A stretch of DNA of 64,000 bases from Agapetus fuscipes (Eukaryota; Arthropoda; Insecta; Trichoptera; Glossosomatidae): NCBI GenBank assembly GCA_951799405.1, contig OX637335.1, positions 20,464,342 through 20,528,341 on the forward strand, given 5' to 3'. Within the stretch, counting starts at the first letter, position 1; the number at the start of each line of letters is the position of its first letter. Below are positions 56,228 through 64,000 of the stretch, piece by piece. The notes under the pieces were generated by a model. The model ran no database searches, had not been told where the DNA came from, and saw only the letters and a list, made by a program, of their open reading frames with translations. The translations under genes and the position numbers were made by a program.

Positions 56228-56371
56228 GATCAATAGGTTGTTATGAGGCTGACCACTAATGCTGTATAAACTTGGTTCACTTTTGTCAATGCCACTCTAT
56301 TTCAGGGACAGGCGGCTTGAATAAATATAAACCTTAAATTTCAATATTTCTTGAAAACTTTGATTATGGAT
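56228..56371 (+). mobile_element. SR-A/B copy with large central deletion
   Basis: The head half is joined to the last 50 bp; GTCAATGCCACTC suggests the SR-B side of the family. Confidence 0.65.
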
Positions 56372-56444
56372 TGGGTGTTTCCAACCTAAATTCAAGACAT
56401 TTGTAAGATTAACTTAGGCGCAAGACGTAAGAAATGAAAACTTG

Positions 56445-56625
56445 CAGGGAAACATCCACTTTAAAGTGGGTGTTTCCACTACAAAGTCCACTTAAGTGAA
56501 GTGTTTGGCGTAAGGTTTGTTCGCTTAATGTGAAAATAAATAGGTTCCACACGTCACATGCGATCTTTTCTGAAACAACGAGGTAAGAAGTGGCACTGAA
56601 TTTGTAACTTAATTGCGTTAGTTGC
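56445..56625 (+). mobile_element. SINE-F, 3' half
   Basis: TTGGCGTAAGG, AATAAATAGGTTCCACACGT and GTTAGTTGCGTTTTATC match the body and 3' end; a duplicated CACTTTAAAGTGG palindrome precedes. Confidence 0.7.
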
Positions 56626-56983
56626 GTTTTATCATTCTAGACTGAAATTGGTCACTTTCTTACATAAGCAATTTCATTCTTCAAACACTTTATTAAGGTA
56701 TAACACACAAAAGCATTATAGACAAGTAATCGCCATTAAACTAACAAACCATCTTTATTTCTTTCCATTATTTTAATAACTCACACTTAAAAAAAACTTT
56801 CACAAAATTTCACTCTCTAATCTCCGGGCGCGTATAAGTTTTTGTTGAGATTTTAAAAATTCCATCCGTTTGAAATTCTTACATCTTAATTCGATGAGTT
56901 AACATTTTTAGCTCGAGACGCCGCCGTGATGAATTAACATTCACGCTAATGAACTGGGTGACTTGCTAAATGGAGAATTTCTT

Positions 56984-57143
56984 CACCAACTTCCCCGGGA
57001 TTCGCTTTCAGAGTCGGTCTTGCAGTCGCGGAGACTTTCTTTACCAACTTCCCCGGGATTCGCTTTCAGAGTCGGTCTTGCATTCGCGGAGACTTTCTTT
57101 ACCGACTTCCCCGGTATTCGCTTTCGACGTCAGCCTTGCAGTC
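56984..57143. repeat. 58-bp minisatellite, about 2.8 copies
   Basis: The unit starting CCAACTTCCCCGGGATTCGC begins at 56986, 57044 and 57102. The first two are nearly identical; the third is diverged. It is much richer in GC than its surroundings. The period is not a multiple of three, so the ORFs across it are accidental. Confidence 0.9.
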
Positions 57144-57324
57144 TGCCGTGTCTAATAACTTGATGAATATTCAGATTATTCAATTATACATGAACTGAGA
57201 CGTAGCAGAGGCATTTCCCATGGAATTTCATTCATTTGAATTAGGCCGGTAACACTATTCGACCGACTGCCATGATTTCTTCTTCTTCTTCTTTTGGTGC
57301 CACTTCTATCAAAGATCAACGATG

Positions 57325-57499
57325 TAAATCTAAATCTAAGCTGCAAAGATATATATCATGTAAGATTCATATTAAACGCATTCCCTCAAGCAGACATGGA
57401 TAAGTTCGCGCTAACACATGCCGCATGTGGAACTACAATATAAAACCCAATCTCAAATGAACATTAGCCCTGCAACTCTGGCCGACCTTCCCTGAAACG
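57325..57499 (-). mobile_element. SR-A copy 24, head missing
   Basis: It matches from the TAAATC tail to CTTCCCTGAAAC, then stops at unrelated sequence. Confidence 0.8.
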
Positions 57500-57546
57500 C
57501 AATCATCATGACTATTTTGCTGCGGCTCAAAACAGGGACTTAAGTA

Positions 57547-57790
57547 CGGTGCTATTCTTAGACATTTTAGTCATCGTTTGAGCCCACTCTTTGACAAACT
57601 AAGGATGCCTGGGCTGGAAGTCTCATCACCACGGTCATTCTTACCTACCGAATTTTGATAATATTTGTATGAAGACTAATCAGCTGTTCACTTGCGGCCA
57701 TCTTGAATTGATAGGTCTTCATACAAATGCATCATTAGTTTGTCAAAGCGTGGGCTCAATGGACGACTAAAATGTCTAAGAATAGCATCG
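57547..57790. mobile_element. inverted-repeat element (62-bp arms) enclosing part of the GAAGTCTCATCACC MITE
   Basis: 57547-57608 and 57729-57790 are near-complementary (GCTATTCTTAGACATTTTAG and on). The 120 bp between them is the left arm, loop and first part of the right arm of the 6369-type MITE. Confidence 0.8.
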
Positions 57791-57794
57791 TAAG

Positions 57795-58100
57795 TCTTTT
57801 GTTGAACCATTGTCGCAGGTCTTTCAGCCACGATGTCCTTCGGCGCCCCAGAGTTCTTCTCCCCTAACTCTTACCCTGTATGATAAGATGAAGAACATGG
57901 TATCTTTCATCTCTCAAAACGTGACCGAAGTACATCAGCTTTCTCTCCTTAATGGTTGGCAGAAGTTTCTTTGTGGTGTGCATACATTGGAGCATTTCTT
58001 CATTAGTGACCCGGTCACGCCAAAAGATCCGAAACATTTTTCGGTAGACGCACATCTCGAACGCTTCAATTCGTTTCTCCAGCATTTATTCTGCTTTATT
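57795..58100 (-). pseudogene. LINE-2-type* reverse transcriptase C-terminal fragment
   Basis: (*Window-local number.) The minus strand reads LEKRIEAFEMCVYRKMFRIF, WRDRVTNEEMLQ, LPTIKERKLMYFGHVLRDER, LHLIIQGKS, then a TAG stop, then GRRTLGRRRTSWLKDLRQWF in the same frame. This is the post-polymerase region found in many arthropod endonuclease/reverse-transcriptase retroposons, distinct from the LINE-1-type here. The TAG at 57864-57866 interrupts what is otherwise an intact frame, most simply one substitution. It lies inside semaphorin intron 1, antisense. Confidence 0.8.
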
Positions 58101-58369
58101 ATTTCCCTAAGAAAGTCCGGTAGATAACGACCGATTGTCATTCTATTTTCTATATTATTTCTGTAAGGAAGTCAGATAGATATCCAGTCATTTTCCTTAT
58201 TCCTTCCTTTATTATTTCTTGAAAGTTCGATAGATATCGCTAGATTGACATAGTTTCTTCTTCTTTATCAGATAATCCGACAGAATGATGTTGACGGATT
58301 GTCTTTTTTTTATTTAGTGTTTCTCTTCTGGTAAAAAACGCACATAGATCAACTGACGTGCATAGATAG

Positions 58370-58460
58370 ACGACTGATGCATATGTATATTAACATAGAT
58401 CGACCGACGCACATAACCCGACCGAAGCGCAAATCGGCCGATATCGCACGGTCGATCACT
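58370..58460. repeat. degenerate short-unit array, possible FB2 relative
   Basis: Recurrent GATCGACCGACGCACATA, CCGACCGAAGCGC and CGGCCGATATCGC units resemble the FB2 style, but no partner arm is seen. Confidence 0.4.
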
Positions 58461-58650
58461 GCACCGGCCTTATGCAGGGGCCTTCTTCTCCGATGGAAAT
58501 TAAAATAATCGCATATGAAAGGTAATCAAAGTTTTTCGTCTGAAACAGAAATCTAATTAGTCACGATGAACGAAGTTTCGAGGTGTTTCCATTAATCATG
58601 TTAAGTATTTATTTTTTCTTTCTCATTTAAATATTGAGCTAAACTTAGAC

Positions 58651-58725
58651 TGGTCAATAGCTCGTTTGTAAGCCTTTGCATTGAGAATGGAGAGACTTGG
58701 ATTCGAGTCCGAGGGTTTTTGACAC
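58651..58725 (+). mobile_element. SINE-F tRNA-like head
   Basis: GGTCAATAGCTCGTTTGTAA and GGATTCGAGTCCGAGGG give an A-box region and a B box, directly abutting SR-A copy 25. Confidence 0.65.
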
Positions 58726-58975
58726 TAATCTAATCTAAGTTGCAAAATATAAGTAACATTAGAGATTCACATTATACGCATTTTCACAAAACAGACATGT
58801 TTAAGTTCGCACTTAAACATGCCGCATGTAGTCCTACAATATAAAAACCCGAATCTCAAATGAACACACACCCTGCAACTCCTGCCGACCTTTCCGAAAC
58901 AGGGGTGACATTGGCAAAGTGAACCATCTTCTACAGCATGGGTGATCAGCCGCATACCAATCTATAAGTCAAGGA
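58726..58975 (-). mobile_element. SR-A copy 25, full length
   Basis: TAATC tail on the left, TATAAGTCAAGG on the right. It abuts a SINE-F head fragment on its left. Confidence 0.85.
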
Positions 58976-59271
58976 ACTCTACAATCAATAAAAAAACAAG
59001 GAACGGTGATCGTCTCTGAGCGTCACAAAATTTTTGAAGATTTTGGAAAATAAAAGTACGTAGTGAAATGAGCGCTAACATCACAGCTACACAAAAATGT
59101 GTTGAGCATTTCTCCATAGCTAATTGTACACGGCCCCGCCTTGTGTTTGGATCCCGTGTGTTACTTCTACTTGGCGCTATAATTGGAATCCGTGTTGTTC
59201 TGTCTTTGGGATTTTTTTATGTCTACGGATCCCAAACACGAGAGAACGCGCTGCATTTCCGTTCTTACCTT

Positions 59272-59510
59272 ACTGTTACTGTATCCTGCTACCGTTCCAC
59301 TAGGGGTGGCCGGTACCTCCACAAATGCGTCTCCACTTTTTTTCGGTCTTTTCATATCTCTTTCATCTCTTAAACATTCATCACTTACTTCATACACACT
59401 ATTCTCTTATTCTCACTCTGCAGGTTCCATTCTTTCGCAATGTCACTTATTTGGTATATCCATTCCTTCCTCGGTTTTCCCCTTCCACACGAAATTTTCT
59501 TCTTTCCATA
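59272..59510 (-). pseudogene. LINE-1-type 3' end, inverted and decayed
   Basis: Read on the minus strand it gives degraded versions of the GKPRKEW, DIAKEW and DRKKW segments, then the 3' end signature (ACCCCTAGTGGAACGG and a GTAAC-like tail). Frameshifts break the frame. It is arranged head-to-head with the open copy to its right. Confidence 0.75.
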
Positions 59511-59539
59511 ATTACCTTATGACATGAGCCTGTATGTTG

Positions 59540-60236
59540 AACCATTGTCAAAGTTAGCGTTGAGCACATTGTGGATGAATTTAGATACTTGGGAAGTATG
59601 TTTGAGAAGAATGGAAAGATGACAAGAGAACTTGAGAATAGGGTGTGCAAGGGAAAACAAGTGGTCGGTGCAATAGGAAGAATAGCAAAGAACAAGCGAT
59701 TGACGATGGATCTGAGAATGGCGGTACACAATGGCATATTGTTACCGACTTTGTTGTATGGAAGTGAAGCATGGACAGTGAACGATAGCGAAATAAGTAA
59801 AGTATGTACGGTGGAAATGAAGCATTTGAGAAGCATGACAGGAAAAACTCTGAGGGATAGAGTTAGGAATGAATGGGTAAAAAAAGAATGTAATTTGAAA
59901 GAGGATGTGAAAGTTACGGTACAAAAGAATGTGATGAGATGGTTTGGACATGTGGAAAGAATGAATGATGATAGACTGACAAAGTATGTATACAAAGAAA
60001 GTGTGAAAGGAAAAAGAGGGAAGGGACGACCGAGAAAAGTATGGAGTGATCAGATTGAGGAGATTGTGAAAGAATGGGATATACAAAGTGAGCGTAAAAG
60101 AAGAAAATGCATGAAAAAGGTGATGGATTTGAATGAATTGAAGGAGGTATGTAAGGATAGGAAAAAATGGAGGCAACTCTGCAGAGGCTCTGGCCACCCC
60201 TAGCGGAATGGCGACAGAGTTACAGTTACAGTTTTA
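59540..60236 (+). pseudogene. LINE-1-type reverse transcriptase C-terminus, 5'-truncated
   Basis: An open frame of 210 codons from 59571 begins at DEFRYLGSMFEKNGKM and runs through LLYGSEAWTV, RWFGHVERMND, RGKGRPRKVWSDQI and VCKDRKKWRQL. It is homologous to the copy at 18833 but belongs to a subfamily with a different 3' end: after the stop the sequence continues GCGGAATGGCGACAGAGTTA and finishes in tandem CAGTTA units. The YADD region is missing. It lies inside semaphorin intron 1 on the coding strand. Immediately upstream sits an inverted 3' end of the same type (59272-59510), so the pair could fold back. Confidence 0.9.
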
Positions 60237-60242
60237 CAGTTA

Positions 60243-60328
60243 CATGACGAGGGTTCGAACCTGTGCTTGTTTCAATCATGCAAATTCGAGTGACAACGCC
60301 TCATCTGCTCGACCATACCAGCGAGCAT
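60243..60328 (-). mobile_element. SINE-D head fragment
   Basis: ACGAGGGTTCGAACCTGTGC (B box) to GCTCGACCATACCAGC. It is squeezed between the LINE tail and SR-B copy 2. Confidence 0.65.
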
Positions 60329-60541
60329 TCTGCTGTAAAAACTTGATTCACTTTTGTCAATGCAACCACGGTTTCTGGAAAAAGCGGCAGGAGTTGCAAA
60401 TTTTATGTTCATGTGAGGTTTGGTATATTTTGTATGTACACATGCAGCGTGTGTAATCGCAAACATACATATGCCTGCTTGCGGTCATGCATTAAATATG
60501 AGCCTTTAACGTGAATATATATTTGCAACTTAGATAATAGT
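60327..60541 (+). mobile_element. SR-B copy 2, head truncated
   Basis: It starts at TGCTGTAAAAACTTG and ends CTTAGATAATAG. GGCAGGAGTTGCA and ATGAGCC mark it as SR-B. Confidence 0.75.
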
Positions 60542-60548
60542 TAGAAAT

Positions 60549-60697
60549 CATGACACTTGTCTGCCAATATATCCTCTCTCGGTGTGTTTGCGCTCGAGCG
60601 TTTGTCCCCTCGATCATAGCCTCAATCAAAGGATACAAGAGACCCTCCTGTTCTAGGTTTATTGCGTGTCCTAGCCATCTTGCACTCCTTTAGACAA
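60549..60697 (-). pseudogene. LINE reverse transcriptase C-terminal fragment (RWLGHA type)
   Basis: The minus strand reads ARWLGHAINLEQEGLLYPLI, then EAMIEGTNARA and HRERI. The WLGH..(x)..LL..LIE..IEG pattern is the C-terminal region of non-LTR polymerases. It ends about 110 bp before the second semaphorin exon and is antisense to it. Confidence 0.65.
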
Positions 60698-60809
60698 GGC
60701 TTTGATCAGTTTTCTTCCTTTTTCAATTCTATCAATGCAGCTTAAAATTGTGTTCGTTTTTTTCCTGAATCTAAATATTTATTTTATAATTTTCTTTGTT
60801 TTATTTCAG

Positions 60810-60906
60810 GCGAGGATCCAGCTGAACAGTTCCTTGGAAATGCTACAGCAGAAGACTTCTTCAGATTACTGGACAAGGGTCCGTACTCCATCATCATAGG
60901 AGGAAG
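60810..60906 (+). CDS. semaphorin (Sema-1A-like), second coding exon: start of sema domain
   Basis: This exon follows an acceptor with a long pyrimidine tract (TTTATTTCAG) and completes the split Gly38 codon left by the first exon. It encodes residues 38-69 plus two bases of codon 70: GEDPAEQFLGNATAEDFF, then RLLDKGPYSIIIGGR or S. The pattern GE..(x)..FLGN..(x)..D-F-LL-K..(x)..G-R is the first strand of a semaphorin beta-propeller, where most family members read VGAR. N48-A-T is a potential N-glycosylation site. The exon ends at AG|GTCAGT in phase 2. Phases agree across the 13.3-kb intron, which supports the joining. All later exons (rest of sema domain, PSI, membrane span) are outside the window. 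The ORF containing it is only the open frame around the exon, and its in-frame ATG in the intron is not the start. Confidence 0.8.
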
Positions 60907-60954
60907 GTCAGTCAGAAATATATTCCTAAACTTCTATCAATAATAATTATTGTT

Positions 60955-61445
60955 ATGTTTTTAAGCGGGCTCTATTTAATAAAACTGCAGTTTATTTATA
61001 TTTTACACAATTTATTTTAATCACTTTTGGTTCAGAGTTACATTTGCACAGTCTAGTATGACGGTTGGTTGATTTCTGACGCTACATGGAATTTCGGTCC
61101 TCAATTTATAGGTACTAAAAATAAAAATCATTCTCGATACGGTGTGAGGCTGACCACCCGTGCTGTAAAAATCAGTTCACTTTTGCCAATGCCACCCCGG
61201 TTCAGGGAACGGCGGCAGGAGTTGCAAGATTTATGTTCATGCGAGGTTTTGTTTATTTGTATGCACACATGCAGAATGTGTAGGCGAGAACCTACATGTA
61301 CCTGTCTGTAGGCATGCATTTCATATGAGCCTTAAATGTTAACATATTTTTGCAGCTCAGATTATAGATTATAGATACATGGAGAATCGTTACATATCAC
61401 CTTGCTAGACTTTACCAGAATATTCGATTCAACCACAGATCACGG
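60955..61445 (-). mobile_element. possible solo LTR, split by SR-B copy 3
   Basis: TTTAATAAAACTGCAGTTTA and CCAGAATATTCGATTCAACC match 42365-42650 in the same order. The SR-B at 61142-61370 separates two parts that are continuous in the other copy. It lies 50 bp into semaphorin intron 2. Confidence 0.45.
61142..61370 (+). mobile_element. SR-B copy 3, inserted in an LTR-like repeat
   Basis: It starts at GTGTGAGGCTGACCACCC and ends with ATTATAGATTATA. GATAC precedes and follows it, a likely 5-bp target duplication; the host repeat is continuous once it is removed. Confidence 0.8.
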
Positions 61446-61840
61446 AACATAAGATTCAACACTTATTTTAAAAAAAAAACATTCATTCTGTTAAAAAGTT
61501 AACAGTTTGTTTATCCACTATGTGAAAATCATGGTAGAATTAAATTTTTAAAATATTTTTTATTTTTTTCATTTGAGTTTTACAATCAGCGCTTTCGACG
61601 ATACTACCTCATCATTATTCCATTCATTGTACATTTTTTGTAGCTAAATTTTCAAAGAAAATTATCAAAACGGGAATATTTTCTCTTTGTATCACACTCC
61701 GTATCCATAATTTATTCATCGCGTCTTTCATTTCCCTCCAAAAGTGCCGCCCCGTTTGCTTTGTACGCGTCCCTAGTTGCAAGTCGCATTGCTGCAAACA
61801 TTTGGAAGCGATTTTCTGTCGCTTCTACATGCTGCACTTT

Positions 61841-61986
61841 ACCCCGAGTATCAACAGTACTCTCCACGATCGCGTAAATCGGAAAATTGTATGAAAACGA
61901 ATTCACTCACTAGGTGTGCTGTCGTATCTTCCATACATTTTTGATTCGCGATCGAGGAGAGTTTATGTAAATACTTTATTCTCGTT
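61841..61986. mobile_element. PAL' palindromic MITE
   Basis: ACCCCGAGTATCAACAG; arms CTCCACGATCGCGTAAATC and its near complement; core CACTAGGTGTGCTG. Confidence 0.75.
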
Positions 61987-62040
61987 GTGCTTGTATCGTC
62001 GTTTGCAATGAGAAAATATGCAGCTCGACGTGTGAACTAC

Positions 62041-62173
62041 GCTCAAGTATAAAACGATATTTACGAAGAAATGTATGAAAACATAACGCTCGCTACGCGC
62101 GCTGTACTAGATTCGATATATTTTTGGTAAAACGCTATGGTTGATTCAAAACGTAAGGTTGTATACTTGAGTA
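62041..62173. mobile_element. PAL palindromic MITE
   Basis: GCTCAAGTATAAAACGAT and GTAAGGTTGTATACTTGAG ends; core GCTCGCTACGCGCGCTG. It lies 54 bp after a PAL' copy, the same pairing as at 17283-17612. Confidence 0.75.
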
Positions 62174-62650
62174 AAAGGCGATGCCGGATGCGACGAGTGC
62201 AAAATTATCCTTCAGAGTATAGTTCTATGCACAGGTTCTATGTATATATAATAGTAGATATTGTTCTATTCTAACCTAAAATTGTAGTACCATATCTGGA
62301 GTTATCAATTTTATTTTATTGATGATATTTTTGGGAAGACAGAAGTAGCATGGGGATACCTTCCCCAAAAAAGATGGGTTCAAAATGTAGTGCATTTCAA
62401 AGGAAAAAAGAATGAGAGTTTCTCAGTTAGAACAGCTGTTAACGAGCGGCCATCTTTTATCGCTTGTATCAACCGATACGATCGCCAGCTAAGACATGAC
62501 TGCTCACACAGACTATGCTGTCTCGATAAAATTGTTAGATCCTATCATACGATACAATGGGGATCCAGCATAGCCGCGTGTAATCAGCTGAAAGACAAAT
62601 GTGCTTCATGCAATTAGTATGGGAAAAAAATTACAGCGTTATCAGCTATA
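62174..62650. other. unannotated stretch in semaphorin intron 2
   Basis: A 75-codon plus frame (62390-62617) with several Cys residues has no recognised family and no exon-like boundary that I can defend. Confidence 0.35.
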
Positions 62651-62767
62651 CAGACCTTTGGGGACCTGTATTTGGTAAAGGTATATAATATTTAAACGCA
62701 GCGAAGATCGAACCCACGACCTTCCATTTACGAGTCCGTAGCGTTACCACTAGACTACGGACCGGTC
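62651..62767 (-). mobile_element. SINE-E tRNA-like head and start of body
   Basis: TCGAACCCACGACCTTCCAT and TAGACTACGGACCGGTC in plus orientation form the head; the body stops at the CTTTGGTAAAGG region. Confidence 0.8.
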
Positions 62768-63208
62768 ACGTGCTCGTATGTACTCGTTCACATGTAAATA
62801 AAGAGGAACATATTATTTTTATGAGTCCGAATAAAATGTCGGGAATGTAGAATGTTAAGCGCATTGTATGCTTATTTGTTTTTATAGTCCCTGAGCAGAC
62901 TTTGTACTCTCCTATATCGCGGATTGTATACCATTATATTGCCTTTCTGCATTCGCATACAAAATGTTATTTTTCCCTGTGGACATTTCCCCTACTCCCT
63001 CCCTCCTTGCTTTCTATCTTCATCCCCTCATACATATTTGTATATCTACATCAAAGCACATATTATATAATACAACCCAAGAATAAAATTGTATGAACTT
63101 CTACGGCGCATTGGAAGTCATCGAGTATTCCGAAATAGATAGAAATGTTATATATTTTTTTCTTGGCGAACAAACGTCACACTTGTATGGACTACCGTCT
63201 CTAGTAAC

Positions 63209-63250
63209 CTATATAATCTATGTTGCATTGATGTATTAACATTTCAGACT
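63209..63250 (-). mobile_element. SR-A/B 3' end scrap
   Basis: TATAATCTATGTTGCATTGA followed by TATTAACATTTCAGACTC matches the 3' end of the family. Confidence 0.5.
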
Positions 63251-63414
63251 CAAATTTTCTAAGGTTTGTGCATTAAAGGAGTGAATATTCATTTTGAATT
63301 TTAATATAAAATAACCTTTTTTATCAGTAAGCCTCTGAAGATGACGGTTTAATTCCGATAGCGCTTAGGCAATTTAACTCAACAGTGTTGTATATTTTTA
63401 AATAAAAAAATAAA

Positions 63415-63465
63415 ATTTCATATTAGATGCATGACCACAGACACGTGTAAGTTCGCGCTAAGATA
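63415..63465 (-). mobile_element. SR-A internal scrap
   Basis: CAGACACGTGTAAGTTCGCG with the flanking ATTAGATGCATG matches the middle-to-3' part of SR-A. Confidence 0.55.
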
Positions 63466-64000
63466 CTAAGAAATAAATAAATTAAGAAACTGACGATAGA
63501 GAGGTTTTCGTGTAAATACTCATATTTAGTCGAATAAAACAATGTTTATAATTTTTACAAAAAGTTCATTGAATTATTTTAAAATAATTGCAACAGATAG
63601 GCAGGAATGGCGAAAAAGATTGACGAGCATTGCTACCAGCCAATCTTGTGATCGAGACAGAAAAAGGGAAGATCATTTGATAGGCAAAAGATTAAAATGT
63701 AATGCAAATTCTTAAGAATCGGTATTTGTGAATAGATACATCCATTGTAACTTATTTTTGTTTATCCATATCCACTGTTTCTTCATACATCTTTTATTGA
63801 TATATTCAATGTACTCTTAACTCAAAACTATAAACTTCCTTGTTCTACTTTTCATGTAAATAAAATATGAATCTGTATTTAGTGTTTACATTATTAATGT
63901 AACACGACTCCTACTATTTCAGTTGTTACATTCAACCGGAAGCCATATTTAGAAAACTCATTTCAAACACCCTTTTGTTCGGTTTATTTAGAGTTAACTA

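Larger units (their letters stand above)
47522..60809 (+). other. semaphorin intron 1 (13,288 bp)
   Basis: It runs from GTAAGG after the signal-peptide exon to TTTCAG before the next coding exon, phase 1. A large first intron is common in axon-guidance genes. It is filled with SR-A, SR-B, SINE-D, SINE-F, PAL, FB1 and LINE remnants, listed separately. Between them, 48375-48985, 49590-51093, 53813-54127, 55506-55970 and 56626-56983 show no recognisable repeat or gene. I saw no obvious enhancer motif cluster. Confidence 0.7.
62768..64000. other. unannotated end of window, semaphorin intron 2
   Basis: Two SR-A scraps and a CTGAAGATGACGG motif at about 63338 are the only items noticed; no third semaphorin exon is visible before the edge. 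Confidence 0.45.

Noticed and set aside
57810..58127. 105-codon plus-strand ORF
   Set aside because: Antisense shadow of the LINE-2-type reverse transcriptase fragment.
59447..59995. 182-codon minus-strand ORF
   Set aside because: It is the antisense shadow of the LINE frame at 59571; composition (Phe, Ser, Leu, His rich) is typical of such shadows.
47410..60906. Neurotrophin, netrin or other secreted-protein assignment for the spliced product
   Set aside because: The FLGN..(x)..D-F-LL-K..(x)..G-R spacing after the signal peptide is that of a sema domain start; no cystine-knot or laminin pattern is present.

Overview
This is an insect-like nuclear genome window: AT-rich, intron-containing and packed with mobile-element remnants. 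I see no prokaryotic operons, rRNA genes or convincing stand-alone tRNA genes. The tRNA-like stretches all sit inside repeated SINEs. I cannot name the species. The repeat style (tRNA-derived SINEs, non-LTR elements with an RGRPRKVW-type C-terminus, palindromic MITEs) fits an arthropod with an expanded, repeat-rich genome.

The only convincing host gene is the 5' end of a semaphorin gene on the + strand. A GC-rich exon (from 47321) carries a 20-codon upstream ORF, the start codon at 47410, a signal peptide and the first residues of the mature protein. A 13,288-bp intron (47522-60809) follows. A second coding exon (60810-60906) continues in frame into the start of the sema domain and ends at a good donor site, so the rest of the gene lies beyond the right edge. 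The N-terminus looks most like the transmembrane Sema-1A type.

Everything else I can identify is repetitive. (1) SR-A is a roughly 250-bp short retroposon with no visible tRNA head and a tandem ATTAG/ATTATAG-like tail; more than 30 copies and fragments lie on both strands, and SR-B is a sister subfamily. (2) Three tRNA-derived SINE families, D, E and F, have recognisable B boxes. (3) At least four kinds of non-LTR (LINE) 3' ends are present. The longest is a reverse transcriptase piece with a YADD motif at 18833-19684. (4) PAL is a palindromic MITE family of about 150 bp. (5) Two fold-back families, FB1 and FB2, have inverted arms built from short degenerate repeats. (6) Other inverted-repeat elements include a perfect 127-bp inverted repeat at 27907-28167. 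(7) Possible solo-LTR remnants are also present.

Layout: 1-20 kb holds mixed SINEs, MITEs, LINE ends and one FB1. From 20 to 32 kb there are long AT-rich unannotated stretches plus the large palindromes. From 33 to 45 kb there is FB1, FB2 and dense SINEs. From 46 to 61 kb lie the semaphorin exons and a first intron crowded with nested insertions. From 61 to 64 kb lies the start of intron 2 with more repeats. Several nested insertions keep target-site duplications, which order the events and support retroposition of SR-A.
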